Shown: piece by piece, positions 35,158-44,135 of the stretch | Layout of the letters: each line of letters starts with the position of its first letter | Position numbering within the stretch: the first letter of the stretch is position 1 | NCBI RefSeq assembly: GCF_009674565.1 | Contig: NZ_WKJL01000004.1 | Span: forward strand, 248,001-312,000 | DNA: 64,000 bases | Direction of reading: 5' to 3' | Origin: Duganella aquatilis | GTDB lineage: Bacteria; Pseudomonadota; Gammaproteobacteria; Burkholderiales; Burkholderiaceae_D | Notes under the pieces: model-generated | Seen by the model: only the letters and a program-made list of their open reading frames with translations | Database searches by the model: none | Told to the model about the DNA's origin: nothing | Position numbers and translations under genes: made by a program

Positions 35158-36764
35158 CGCACCGCCAGCGACACGCTCGGCGGGAATAGCGGCGCGCGCC
35201 GGTGCAGCGTCGCCTGTTCGTACGAATACGCCATGCGGATCAGCGACGCTTCGCTGTAGGCCGTGCCCACGAACGACAAGCCCACCGGCAGGCCGTGCAC
35301 ATACCCTGCCGGCACCGTGATGTGCGGATAGCCCGCCACCGCCGCTGGCGACGAGAAGCCGCCGGTGAAATGGTCGCCGTTGATGAAGTCCGTCAGCCAC
35401 GCCGGGCCATCGGTTGGCGCCACCAGCGCATCGAGCTTGTGTTCTTTCATGACCTGATCGATGCCCTCGGCGCGCGCGTAGCGGCGGTTGTTGGCCAGCG
35501 CATCCTTGTAGGCCGGCGTATCCAGATCGCCCTTGGCCTGCGCCTGCTCCAGATATTCCTGTCCGAAGTACGGCAGTTCCTGCTGGCGGTGCTGCTGGTT
35601 GAAGGCGATGACGTCAGCCATGTTGGACACCGGCGCGTTCGGCGCATACTCTTTCAGATACGCGGCCAGGTCGGCCTTGAATTCGTACAGCAGCACTTCG
35701 GTTTCGGTCTCGCTGTACTTGCCGACGTTCGGCACCTCGGTATCGACCAGCACCGCGCCTTGCGCCTTCAAATCGACCAGCGCTTTTTCGATAACGGCAT
35801 CGCGCTCCGCGTGCTGGCCGAAGAAGTTGCGGGCCACGCCGATGCGCATGCCTTTCAAGCCGCCCTTGTCCAGCGCCGCGCGGTAGTCGCCAACCTTGCC
35901 GGCGCTTTCCTGCGTGATGGGATCTTTCGGATCGATGCCGGTCATCGCCGACAGCATCAGCGCGGCGTCGGCGACGCTGCGCGCCATCGGGCCGGCGGTG
36001 TCCTGCGAATGCGCGATCGGGATGATGCCGCTGCGGCTCACCAGTCCCAAGGTCGGCTTGATGCCCACCAGGCCGCAGATCGACGCCGGCGATACGATGG
36101 AACCATCGGTCTCGGTGCCCACTGCCAGCGTGGCCAGGCCGGCTGCGATCGCCGCGCCGGAACCGGAGCTGGAACCGCTGCAATTGCGGTCCAGCGAATA
36201 CGGATTCAGGGTCAGGCCGCCGCGCCCACTCCAGCCGCTGACCGAATGGGTCGAACGCATATTCGCCCATTCGCTCAAGTTGGTCTTGCCGATGATGACC
36301 GCGCCGGCCGCGCGCAGCTGCGCCGTCACGTGTGCATCGCGCGCGGCGCGCACGCCGGCCAGCGCCAGCGATCCGGCGGTGGTGCTCATGCGGTCGGCGG
36401 TGGCGATGTTGTCTTTAAGGAGAACCGGGATGCCGTGCAGCGGGCCGCGCACGCGCTTGAGTTTGCGCTCGCGGTCCATGTCCAGCGCGATCTTCAGCGC
36501 TTCGGGATTGATCTCGATGATGGCGTTCAGGCGCGGGCCGGATTTGTCGATGGTCTTGATGCGTGCCAGATACTGCGACGTCAGCGCATGCGACGTCAGC
36601 TTGCCGGCTTCCATCATCTGCTGCTGTTCCCACACGCCGGCGTCGAGGATGCCACCCGTGCCGAGTTGTTTAGCCGCGCTATTGCCGGTGGCCGCCAGCA
36701 CCCGGTTGCCGCTCGTGGCAGCGCCCGCCGCCAGGCCCAGTTTTACGAAATCCCTGCGATCCAT
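35154..36764 (-). CDS. Tat-exported amidase (amidase signature family)
   Basis: A 536-residue amidase. The leader DRRDFVKLGLAAGAATSG suggests Tat export. The Ser-cisSer-Lys triad is visible: Lys117 in PVLLKDN, cis-Ser near 199 in CSGSSSGSGAA, and the nucleophile Ser223 in TETDGSIVSPAS. Most family members have DTGGS in this position, so the E-T-D-G-S variant is slightly atypical but keeps the Ser. Substrate unknown. The ATG at 36764 has a GAGGA site. Confidence 0.9.
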   Translation of the reverse strand: MDRRDFVKLGLAAGAATSGNRVLAATGNSAAKQLGTGGILDAGVWEQQQMMEAGKLTSHALTSQYLARIKTIDKSGPRLNAIIEINPEALKIALDMDRERKLKRVRGPLHGIPVLLKDNIATADRMSTTAGSLALAGVRAARDAHVTAQLRAAGAVIIGKTNLSEWANMRSTHSVSGWSGRGGLTLNPYSLDRNCSGSSSGSGAAIAAGLATLAVGTETDGSIVSPASICGLVGIKPTLGLVSRSGIIPIAHSQDTAGPMARSVADAALMLSAMTGIDPKDPITQESAGKVGDYRAALDKGGLKGMRIGVARNFFGQHAERDAVIEKALVDLKAQGAVLVDTEVPNVGKYSETETEVLLYEFKADLAAYLKEYAPNAPVSNMADVIAFNQQHRQQELPYFGQEYLEQAQAKGDLDTPAYKDALANNRRYARAEGIDQVMKEHKLDALVAPTDGPAWLTDFINGDHFTGGFSSPAAVAGYPHITVPAGYVHGLPVGLSFVGTAYSEASLIRMAYSYEQATLHRRAPLFPPSVSLAVR

Positions 36765-36863
36765 GCCATCCTCGTGGTTGGTTTTGCCTTGATCACTAAT
36801 GCAACGCATTTATTGCGTTGCATTAATATATCAGCAGGTTGCTACTTCCACCACAAAAATTGA

Positions 36864-36906
36864 TAAAAAAAAAGCACGCCGGCTTGCGCGGGCGTGCTTT
36901 TTTAAG
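36864..36906 (-). terminator. Terminator downstream of efp (bidirectional in form)
   Basis: A 10-bp stem AAAGCACGCC (36871-36880) and GGCGTGCTTT (36891-36900) with a 10-base loop. A-run on the left (36864-36873) and T-run on the right (36898-36903), so it can stop efp transcription on the minus strand and any plus-strand read-through. Confidence 0.9.
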
Positions 36907-36915
36907 ACAAATCGC

Positions 36916-37491
36916 TTAGTTACGGACGATTTTCTTGTATTCGTTGGTGCGGGTGTCGATCTCGATGATGTCGTCCTGGCTCACGAACAGTGGCACTTGA
37001 ACGGTGAATTGTTTCGATTCGATGGCGTTTTCGATGCGCGCTTCTTTCAGGACGTTGCCCGAAGTATTGCCCTTGACAGCTGGCTCCGAGTACACGATCT
37101 GACGCTGGATGGTGGTTGGCAGTTCAACCGAGATTGCCTTGCCATCGTAGAACACGGCTTCGCATTCCATGCCGTCTTTCAGGTAGTTCAGCGCGTCGCC
37201 CAGGTTTTCTTCTTCGATTTCGTACTGTTCGTAGTCAGCGTCCATGAACACGTACAGTGGGTCGGCGAAGTACGAGTAGGTCACTGGCTTTTTGTCCAGA
37301 ACCACAACGTCGAACTTGTCGTCGCCACGGAACACGTTTTCCAGTGGGCTGTTGGTCAGAAGATTTTTCATCTTCCATTTGTAGGTGAAGCCCGTGCGGC
37401 TCGAACCGTTGACGTCGGAGCGCAGTACGATGAATGGCTTACTGTCAACCATGATGATATTGCCAACACGAATTTCTTTTGCAGGTTTCAT
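36916..37491 (-). CDS. efp: Translation elongation factor P
   Basis: A 191-residue EF-P that relieves ribosome stalling at polyproline. The tip of the first domain carries Arg32 (SSRTGF) instead of the Lys of E. coli, which marks the subgroup activated by rhamnosylation rather than beta-lysylation. The gene for the matching enzyme EarP lies upstream on the same strand, 124 bp away. Three beta-barrel domains and a normal length. Confidence 0.96.
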   Translation of the reverse strand: MKPAKEIRVGNIIMVDSKPFIVLRSDVNGSSRTGFTYKWKMKNLLTNSPLENVFRGDDKFDVVVLDKKPVTYSYFADPLYVFMDADYEQYEIEEENLGDALNYLKDGMECEAVFYDGKAISVELPTTIQRQIVYSEPAVKGNTSGNVLKEARIENAIESKQFTVQVPLFVSQDDIIEIDTRTNEYKKIVRN

Positions 37492-37615
37492 AGCGATTCT
37501 ACTTAATAAGGTGGTTGCGTAAAGATCATCGTCGCCACGCAGGCTTACGCTTGATCGGGTAAAAAATGCGTCATAGAGATTAACCCGGCATTGTACATTG
37601 TTTTTCCGGCAGCGC

Positions 37616-38749
37616 CTATCTCAGCGTGGCCGCAAACGACAGCAGATTGCCGGCCAAATCGCCGTTCGCCAGCATCTGTTGTTGCCATGCCTCGGCGCGG
37701 GTCGTCGCGGCGCCGCTTTCCGCCGCCAGCGCGGCCCACAGCGCGCGCCAGTCGTCGGCCGCGCCGTTGCCGGCGCCGTTCCAGCGCAGCGCGAAGTCGG
37801 CCAGGTGCGGCAGTTCGCCGGCGTAGCGCTGCAAAAAGGCGCGCAGCTTCTTGTGGTGCAGGTTTTCGTCCTGCGGGTAGATGTGCCAGATGAAGGGCTT
37901 GCCGGCCCACTGCGCACGCACGAAGGAATCCTCGCCGCGCACGAAGTTCAGGTCGCAGGCCCACAGCAGCTTGTCGTAATCCGGCTGCGGCACGAAAGGC
38001 AGTACGCGCACCGTCAGCGCGCCGCGCGTGACCACCGTCCCTGCTCCGCCGTCGCCGCCGGTGAAGGCGCGCACGGCGTCGGCCGCCACGCCTTCCGGCA
38101 CCAGGCAGGCGATCGGCGCGTCGCCCTGCCGCCAGGCGTCGAACAGGGCCGCCACCGGCGCATGCGGATAGCAGAACAGCGATACCTTGGTGGCCGCGAT
38201 TTCCGCCGGCGTCAGGCCCAGCTGAGACAGGAAGGCGGCCGGCTCGAACTGCAGGCGCTGCTGCGCCAGTTCCGCCTCGCGCAGCAGGCCGCCGGTTTTA
38301 TCGGTGAAGCCGGGGAAGAAGAAATGCTTGGTCAGCCCGCGCGGCTGCATCGACGACAAGCGGTGGCAACCTTCGACCCACTCTTCCGCCGTCAGCCCCT
38401 CCAGGTTGAACCACACCGGACGCGGCTCGCACTGCGCCATGGCGTCGACATAGCCGGGCGGGATATCGACCGCGAAGAATTCGATCACGATGTCGGCTAC
38501 CTCGGCCGGCGTGTAGACGCCGTCCTGGTCGCGCCAGTGCCGCACGGTCACGCCGTCCACCAGCTGGCGTTCGGCCGCCACGTCCACCACCGGGCAGATG
38601 CGGCGGAAGCTGGCCAGGTCGTCGACGTACAGCGTGACGGCCAGGCCATGCTCGCGCACCAGCTGTTTGGCCAGGCGCCAGCAGATACCGATGTCGCCAT
38701 AGTTATCGACAACGCGGCAAAACAGGTCCAGGCGGCGGAATTTCATCAT
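37616..38749 (-). CDS. earP: EF-P arginine rhamnosyltransferase EarP
   Basis: A 377-residue inverting glycosyltransferase that adds rhamnose from dTDP-rhamnose to Arg32 of EF-P. N-terminal aspartates essential in the family appear in [14 protein letters not shown], and the C-terminal active-site block is [18 protein letters not shown] with [14 protein letters not shown] following. The start is either of two adjacent ATGs (38749 or 38746). It is directly followed by efp. Confidence 0.94.
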   Translation of the reverse strand: MMKFRRLDLFCRVVDNYGDIGICWRLAKQLVREHGLAVTLYVDDLASFRRICPVVDVAAERQLVDGVTVRHWRDQDGVYTPAEVADIVIEFFAVDIPPGYVDAMAQCEPRPVWFNLEGLTAEEWVEGCHRLSSMQPRGLTKHFFFPGFTDKTGGLLREAELAQQRLQFEPAAFLSQLGLTPAEIAATKVSLFCYPHAPVAALFDAWRQGDAPIACLVPEGVAADAVRAFTGGDGGAGTVVTRGALTVRVLPFVPQPDYDKLLWACDLNFVRGEDSFVRAQWAGKPFIWHIYPQDENLHHKKLRAFLQRYAGELPHLADFALRWNGAGNGAADDWRALWAALAAESGAATTRAEAWQQQMLANGDLAGNLLSFAATLR

Positions 38750-38901
38750 GGGTGCGGGCAGAAAAGTCGGGGCTGGATGATACCTGATTAACGCGCGATA
38801 GCCACCAAGAATACCAAAACTTCGCGCGCGCCTTGCCAGTCCAATCGTACCAGCGCCGCCTGACGGCACGCTGCGAATCCAAACCACAACAAGGAGATGT
38901 C

Positions 38902-39657
38902 ATGAACGAGTTTCAACAATACTATGGACAACCACAAATGATGCCCCAACAATACGGCGACCTGGCCCCGCAAGGCTTCTTCGGCGGCTTGATCGGCGCC
39001 CCGCTGGGCGGCCTGATCGGTCGCGGCATCGGCGGCCTGTTCGGCAATGCCAACCTGGGCCGCCAGATCGGCTCGGCCGCCGGCGGCATCGGCGGCGGGC
39101 TGCTGCCCTTCGGCGTGGATCCAGTCACCGCTGCCTATGCGCAGCAAGCACAGCAACAACAACTGCTACAACAGGCCCAGCTGGCGCCCCAAGGCTGGTT
39201 CGGCAACATCATCAAGAGCGTGGCCCAGCCGCTGGGCGGCGCCATTGGCGGCGCCTTCGGTAACGCCGGGCTGGGCAACACCATCGGCGGCTTCGCCGGC
39301 CAGCTGGGCGGCATGCTGCCGTTTGGCGCCGACCCGGTCAGCCAGGCCTATGCCCAGCAAGCGCAACTGCAACAACTACAGCAGCTGCAACAACAAGGGC
39401 TGGCGCCGCAGGGCTGGTTCGGCAACATCATCAAGAGCGTGGCCCAACCGCTGGGCGGCGCGATCGGCGGCGCCTTCGGTAACGCCGGTTTGGGCAACAC
39501 CATCGGCGGCTTCGCCGGCCAGCTGGGCGGCATGCTGCCGTTCGGCGTCGATCCGGTGACGGCGGCCTACGCACAACAGGCGCAGCTGGCTCAGCTGGCC
39601 CAACTGGCGGCACAGCAAGGCAACACCGCGCTGTACGGCCAGCAAACCCTGCATTGA
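38902..39657 (+). CDS. Gly-rich protein of three exact-length 73-residue repeats
   Basis: A 251-residue protein of no recognised family. After a 20-residue Gln/Tyr-rich head it is made of three tandem units starting at residues 21, 94 and 167, each 73 residues long. Each unit opens LAPQG(F/W)FG, continues with a Gly-rich, small-residue helix-like segment (GGAIGGAFGNAGLGNTIGG), then GMLPFG(A/V)DPV and a Gln/Ala tail. No signal peptide is evident. AAGGAGAT precedes the ATG at 38902. It heads a likely operon with a prodomain-like protein and an S8 peptidase; it may be a substrate of the latter. Bacteriocin-like or assembling structural roles are both possible. Confidence 0.85.
   Translation: MNEFQQYYGQPQMMPQQYGDLAPQGFFGGLIGAPLGGLIGRGIGGLFGNANLGRQIGSAAGGIGGGLLPFGVDPVTAAYAQQAQQQQLLQQAQLAPQGWFGNIIKSVAQPLGGAIGGAFGNAGLGNTIGGFAGQLGGMLPFGADPVSQAYAQQAQLQQLQQLQQQGLAPQGWFGNIIKSVAQPLGGAIGGAFGNAGLGNTIGGFAGQLGGMLPFGVDPVTAAYAQQAQLAQLAQLAAQQGNTALYGQQTLH
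38962..39618 (+). repeat. Three tandem 219-bp coding repeats
   Basis: Units 38962-39180, 39181-39399 and 39400-39618. Units two and three are nearly identical at the DNA level over their first ~150 bases, pointing to a recent duplication or gene conversion; unit one is more diverged. Confidence 0.9.
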
Positions 39658-39668
39658 TCGCGGCGGCG

Positions 39669-39726
39669 ACGCCCGGACGCGGGCGTTCGCCATTCGGCCC
39701 TCCGGCGGCTTGCGCCGCCGGAGGGC
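39669..39726 (+). other. Two strong hairpins in the intergenic region
   Basis: First hairpin: ACGCCCG (39669-39675) pairs with CGGGCGT (39680-39686). Second: a perfect 13-bp stem, GCCCTCCGGCGGC (39697-39709) with GCCGCCGGAGGGC (39714-39726), loop TTGC. No T-run follows, so these look like transcript-stabilising or partial stop structures between the repeat gene and the two downstream genes. Confidence 0.75.
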
Positions 39727-39750
39727 GCTGTGCTTTAAGGAGAATTCCTC

Positions 39751-40053
39751 ATGCCTGAAACCTCAAGCGCCACGCAAGCCATGCCGGACAAGGCGCGCTT
39801 CCTGGTCCACGCCGCGCGCGGCGCGCCGCTCAACGACTTCCTGACGGTGGCCGCGACCGATCCCGAGATCGCCGTGGTCGACGTGATCGGTCCGCTCGAC
39901 CGGCCGCACACGGCGGTGGTGGAGATCAGCCCGGACAAGGCGCGCCTGCTGGACCAGCATTTCCGCACCACCGGCACGCCCACGCACCAATTGACGATAG
40001 AGCCGGATCAGCCGCTGTCGATGTTCGACAACCGCCCGTTCGCCCCCCTTTGA
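39751..40053 (+). CDS. Stand-alone subtilisin-prodomain-like protein
   Basis: A 100-residue protein that matches the N-terminal region of the S8 peptidase encoded next to it. Shared landmarks are DPEIAVVDVIGP (37-48) against SSDIEVVDKVGP (111-122), KARLLDQH (63-70) against KAAALHQQ (148-155), and LTIEPDQPLSMF (81-92) against LLVERDQHLALM (160-171). This is the pattern expected of an I9-type inhibitor/propeptide fold. It probably chaperones or inhibits the protease in trans. It has no signal peptide, a good AAGGAGA site, and ends 10 bp before the peptidase start. Confidence 0.75.
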   Translation: MPETSSATQAMPDKARFLVHAARGAPLNDFLTVAATDPEIAVVDVIGPLDRPHTAVVEISPDKARLLDQHFRTTGTPTHQLTIEPDQPLSMFDNRPFAPL

Positions 40054-40063
40054 AAGGAATATC

Positions 40064-42064
40064 ATGCCCAAGAATCCCAATGGCGGCGGCCTCATTCCGC
40101 CAGACCTCGCCACCGCCGACGGCGACAGCGCGCCCCTCGCCGAAAGCGCTAATCCCGGCGGCGGTCGCCGTGCGCCGGGTGGCGGCGCCGAAGCGCGCAC
40201 CACCGAGACCAGCGCCGCCGCTCCCGATGGCGACGCCGCGCCGCACAGCAACGGTCACGCCGGCGAAGTTGGCCACAACATCGGCGCGCGCAAAAAACAA
40301 TTTGTGATCGCCCCGCGCCATCCGCCGGAAGGCTTGCAGACGCTGGGCTTCCAGCCGCTGGCGTTCGACGCGCTGGAGCAGGCGCTGCGCAACAGCAGCG
40401 ATATCGAAGTGGTCGACAAGGTCGGCCCGCGCTCCGTGTTGAGCGCACTGTCCAACGGCAGCGGCAGCGCGCAAGGCGTGCTGGTGGCGCGCATGACGGA
40501 ACAGAAAGCCGCCGCGTTGCACCAGCAGGGCCAGGGCCGCCTGCTGGTCGAGCGCGACCAGCATCTGGCGCTGATGGAGCCGTCGCTGCGGCTGCCGGCC
40601 ATGGTCACCGGCGTTACGCCGACCAATGGCGGCGGACCGGTGCTCAACGCCGTCATCAACGTCCTCGGCAAGGATGGCGCGCCGCAGGCCGACGCCGAAG
40701 TCTCGCTGTTCGGCAGCATGCTGCCGGCCAGTGGCGTGACCGACGCCAACGGTCGCGTGACGCTGTCGCTGTTCGGCGAAACCGCCGACACGGTGCGCGG
40801 CTTGTACGTCAAGCCCAAGGCCGATTACTGGAGCTTCTACCAGAGCGATCCGGACATCAGCAATGACGAACCGAATGTGGTGGCGTTGCGCGCGCTGTCC
40901 GACTGGCCGGCGCTGGCCGGTTTTCCGCGCCAGCGCTGCTACGGCTGGGGCCAGAAGGCCATGCGGCTCGACCAGTTGCCCGGCAACTACCGCGGCAAGG
41001 GCGTGAAGATCGCCATCATCGACTCCGGCGCCGCCACCACGCACGACAATCTGCACGGCATCCGCGCCGGCTTCGACGTGCTCAACAAGCAGACCAATCC
41101 CGACGGCTGGGACCAGGATACGCTGGGCCATGGCACCCACTGCGCCGGCGTCATCGCGGCGGCCGACATCGCCTCGGGCATCCGCGGCTTTGCGCCGGAG
41201 GCGGAAGTGCACGCCTGCAAGCTGTTCCCCGGCGGCCAGGTCAGCCAGCTGATCGACGCGCTGGAATACTGCATCGACAAGCAGGTCGACGTGGTCAACC
41301 TGTCGCTGGGCGGCGCCGAAGTGTCGGAGGCGCTGGAGCAGCAGATCATCCGCGCCAAGCGCGCCGGCGTGGCGTGCGTGGTCGCGGCCGGCAATTCGGG
41401 CGGCGCGGTGCAATATCCCGCTTCCTCGCCCAACGTGCTGGCAGTGGCGGCCATCGGCAAGCTGGATGAATTCCCGGCCGACAGCTACCACGCGCAGACG
41501 CTGGACAGCAACGTCGACGCCTACGGCTACTTCACGGCCAAGTTCAGCTGCTTCGGGCCGCAGGTGGCGGTGTGCGCGCCGGGCGTGGCGATCACCTCCT
41601 GCGTGCCGCCGAATAATTTCGCGGCCTGGGACGGCACCTCGATGGCGACGCCGCATGTGACCGGTCTGGCGGCGCTGACGCTGGCGCATCATCCGGACTT
41701 CCAGACCGCGCCGTACAAGACGCGCGGCCCGGAACGGGTGGAGCGGCTGTTCCAGATCATCCGCGCCAGCGCGCGCCGCGTCAGCCAGGGCGACCAGAGC
41801 CGCATCGGCTACGGCCTGCCGGATGTGCTGGTGGCGGTCGGCCTGCAGGCGCAGCCGGGCCAGCAGCCGGCGCAAGCGGTGGCGCCGCAACAGGCCGGCG
41901 TGATGACGCCTATGATGGCCGGGCTCATCGTCGGCAATCCGGTGGTCTACGATCCGCTGGGACTGGACCTGGCGCGGGCGCAGATGATGTACCACCCGCA
42001 CTGGCAGCCGCTGCACGTGGGCCAGTTCCCGCTGCCCAAGCCCTACAATCCGATCATGTGGTAG
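40064..42064 (+). CDS. S8 (subtilisin-like) serine peptidase with prodomain and insert domain
   Basis: A 666-residue protease. Order: a disordered Gly/Ala-rich leader (1-75), a prodomain-like segment (~78-172), a beta-sandwich-like domain (~178-290, GAPQADAEVSLFG, then TDANGRVTLSLFG, as in carboxypeptidase-regulatory folds), and the S8 catalytic domain (~310-580). The triad is Asp320 (IIDSGA), His356 (HGTHCAGV) and Ser526 (GTSMATPHVTG), with the oxyanion Asn in AAGNSGG. No Sec or Tat leader is seen, so it is either intracellular or exported by a leaderless route. A Pro/Gln/Met tail ends the protein. Confidence 0.92.
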   Translation: MPKNPNGGGLIPPDLATADGDSAPLAESANPGGGRRAPGGGAEARTTETSAAAPDGDAAPHSNGHAGEVGHNIGARKKQFVIAPRHPPEGLQTLGFQPLAFDALEQALRNSSDIEVVDKVGPRSVLSALSNGSGSAQGVLVARMTEQKAAALHQQGQGRLLVERDQHLALMEPSLRLPAMVTGVTPTNGGGPVLNAVINVLGKDGAPQADAEVSLFGSMLPASGVTDANGRVTLSLFGETADTVRGLYVKPKADYWSFYQSDPDISNDEPNVVALRALSDWPALAGFPRQRCYGWGQKAMRLDQLPGNYRGKGVKIAIIDSGAATTHDNLHGIRAGFDVLNKQTNPDGWDQDTLGHGTHCAGVIAAADIASGIRGFAPEAEVHACKLFPGGQVSQLIDALEYCIDKQVDVVNLSLGGAEVSEALEQQIIRAKRAGVACVVAAGNSGGAVQYPASSPNVLAVAAIGKLDEFPADSYHAQTLDSNVDAYGYFTAKFSCFGPQVAVCAPGVAITSCVPPNNFAAWDGTSMATPHVTGLAALTLAHHPDFQTAPYKTRGPERVERLFQIIRASARRVSQGDQSRIGYGLPDVLVAVGLQAQPGQQPAQAVAPQQAGVMTPMMAGLIVGNPVVYDPLGLDLARAQMMYHPHWQPLHVGQFPLPKPYNPIMW

Positions 42065-42072
42065 GGCCGGAA

Positions 42073-42105
42073 ATGCAAAAAGCCGCTCAAGGCGGCTTTT
42101 TGCAT
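42073..42105. terminator. Bidirectional terminator between the S8 gene and the tRNA-Glu pair
   Basis: A 14-bp perfect stem, ATGCAAAAAGCCGC (42073-42086) with GCGGCTTTTTGCAT (42092-42105), and a 5-base loop. A5/T5 tracts on both sides serve the plus-strand peptidase operon and the minus-strand tRNA genes. Confidence 0.9.
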
Positions 42106-42109
42106 GATT

Positions 42110-42185
42110 TGGCGTCCCCACGGGGATTCGAACCCCGGTACTCACCGTGAAAGGGTGATGTCCTAGGCCTCTAGACGATGGGGAC
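42110..42185 (-). tRNA. tRNA-Glu (TTC), copy 1
   Basis: A 76-nt cloverleaf on the minus strand with encoded CCA (TGG at 42110-42112), anticodon TTC in the loop CCTTTCACG, and the T-arm GGTTCGAATCC. The sequence reads the same as the four other tRNA-Glu genes in the window. Confidence 0.96.
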
Positions 42186-42221
42186 AGAAACTGTCCGTAC
42201 TGGCCATTTGGAAATGTCTTT

Positions 42222-42297
42222 TGGCGTCCCCACGGGGATTCGAACCCCGGTACTCACCGTGAAAGGGTGATGTCCTAGGCCTCTAGACGATGGGGAC
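42222..42297 (-). tRNA. tRNA-Glu (TTC), copy 2
   Basis: Same 76-nt gene, 36 bp upstream of copy 1 and transcribed with it. It forms the left boundary of the accessory block. Confidence 0.96.
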
Positions 42298-42312
42298 ATT
42301 TCCAAGGCGCGA

Positions 42313-42341
42313 ATCATAGCAGCCTAATTCCACGAACGCAA
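42313..42341 (-). promoter_or_regulatory. Promoter of the tRNA-Glu pair
   Basis: On the minus strand TTGCGT (complement of 42336-42341), a 17-base spacer and TATGAT (complement of 42313-42318) lie 16 bp before the first tRNA. Confidence 0.7.
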
Positions 42342-42403
42342 TACCAAACCCTTGTTTTTGCAGGAAAATCACAGCAAGATTGGCAGCGCTGCAACGTTGC
42401 CGC

Positions 42404-44113
42404 CTAGCGGCCGCCATCCATCCACGCTCTGAAGCCGGGCGGCGCCGAATTTTCCCTGCGCATCGCCGTCAGCAGTTCATCGCGCGGCACGCCCCGCTCC
42501 AATCTGGCGAGCCAGCTTGCCGCCCACGCGGCGCTCTCGGGATTCCCATTATCCCTAACCAGCGTATTGAATGCCTGATACGAATCGGCGGCATCGCCCA
42601 GCCACGCGTAGGCCAGCGCGGCCATGCGCGCGTATGCGGGAACGTCATAGCCATGACGCCAGGCGGTGATTGCCTTGCCCATGTCTTTTTCAGCCGGCGC
42701 GGTGCCCATGAGCGCAACGCGGAACAGCGCATACGATGTCTCCGGCGCTTCGGGCGCAAGGACGGAGGCCTGCATCAGGCTGGCCTGTGCCAACGCCAGC
42801 AAGTCCGGCTTTTTTGCGCCGGCGTTTTCCGCCAGTTTTGCGTAGGCTCCCCCTAACAGATAATGCAACTCGGGATTGTAGGGATCGTTGTCTACGGCGC
42901 GCGACAGGTAGCCGATGGCGGCGCGCGGATCGCCCCACTCGACCTGGGCGCGGCTCAAGGCCGTCTGGGCAAAATCGACGGCAGGGGCCGTCGCTGCGGC
43001 CACCGTCAAGCGCGCCAGCAGCTTTCCGCCCTGGGTGGGCGCAGGACAGGTCTTCAGCACGGCGTTGTCGAGCACGAATTCTCCTTCGATGCGGCTTAAG
43101 CGGGTGAAGTCGATGTCGGCCCTGGGCAGAGTCGGCACGTCGACCTGAAGAATTTGCAGAGACATCCGCCGGTAGCGCCACATGGCCGCGTCGAGATCAC
43201 GGCCCGCCAGGCCGAATATCTCGGCGAACGCCGCACCGGAGTCAGCGCCATTATTGACCGCGTCGAGGTACTTCGCCATCCTGCCGCGATTTTCCTCCGA
43301 CGAAAGCATGTAGTGCATGAGATTGAAAGCGCGCCCCATGAATTCCCATCGCTCATAGTACTCGGCACTTTGGTACGCGACAGGCTTGGACGTCGGTTTA
43401 AAATCGAGCACGTCGTCGAAAGAAAGACGTCCTCCGGCTCGACCTTCGTCAATCGCCTGCAGCCAATTGTAGGAGGTGCCGGCATCGCGCCCTATCGCCA
43501 TTTGAGTATCGGTAAAGCGCACGCCGCCGAAATACGCGACAAAGCCAGTCATGAACCACGCGGGACCGCGAATGCGGGTGTGGCGGCGCAAGAAATTCTC
43601 GGAGTACAGCCATAGGCTATGCATCAGCGTGTAATCGTCTTCCGCGTGGAGCAGCGACGAATTTTGCAGCTTCCAGCTCTTTCCTGCGCTGTAAATGAAG
43701 ACCTGCGTCGCGGATACACAGCTATTAGCCATGCCGATGGCGAACGGCATCTCCTCGCCAATCTCGGGCGGCCAGCTCACGCGCCCCTTGAGGAAGTACA
43801 GCGTGGGCTTGGGCATTGCTTCTTGCTCGTCCATGAAAGGCTTCAGATACAAGCGCAGAAGATAATCTAGCCGCTCCAGGTTGTTGACCAGCTCAATGAC
43901 GTCGTCTGGATCGTCGTCGGAATAGACGATCATGTGCTGACTCTCGATCCGGAACCACGCTGACGGATCACGCACGCCTTTCACGACAACCGTAGAGGGA
44001 TCCTGCTTTCCTTTAACGACCACCTTTTGCAGTTCGCTTCCGGACGCGCCGGCAGGCATAAGCGCAGCTGCCAACAGAAGTGAAAAGGCGTATTGGGCAG
44101 TGGTCATTTGCAT
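42404..44113 (-). CDS. Exported TPR-containing protein with a degenerate peptidase-like domain
   Basis: A 569-residue protein with a Sec signal peptide (1-24). Residues ~50-300 resemble DUF1570-like gluzincin domains: a strand, then YTLMHSLWLY where active enzymes have HExxH, followed by GPAWFMTGFVAYFGG, which matches the usual PxWxxEGxAxY block. Both glutamates are missing, so catalysis is unlikely. Residues ~385-560 form tetratricopeptide-like helices. No partner gene is evident. Base composition is more even than in neighbouring genes. Confidence 0.7.
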   Translation of the reverse strand: MQMTTAQYAFSLLLAAALMPAGASGSELQKVVVKGKQDPSTVVVKGVRDPSAWFRIESQHMIVYSDDDPDDVIELVNNLERLDYLLRLYLKPFMDEQEAMPKPTLYFLKGRVSWPPEIGEEMPFAIGMANSCVSATQVFIYSAGKSWKLQNSSLLHAEDDYTLMHSLWLYSENFLRRHTRIRGPAWFMTGFVAYFGGVRFTDTQMAIGRDAGTSYNWLQAIDEGRAGGRLSFDDVLDFKPTSKPVAYQSAEYYERWEFMGRAFNLMHYMLSSEENRGRMAKYLDAVNNGADSGAAFAEIFGLAGRDLDAAMWRYRRMSLQILQVDVPTLPRADIDFTRLSRIEGEFVLDNAVLKTCPAPTQGGKLLARLTVAAATAPAVDFAQTALSRAQVEWGDPRAAIGYLSRAVDNDPYNPELHYLLGGAYAKLAENAGAKKPDLLALAQASLMQASVLAPEAPETSYALFRVALMGTAPAEKDMGKAITAWRHGYDVPAYARMAALAYAWLGDAADSYQAFNTLVRDNGNPESAAWAASWLARLERGVPRDELLTAMRRENSAPPGFRAWMDGGR

Positions 44114-44135
44114 CTTTCATGCAGCACCAGAACCG

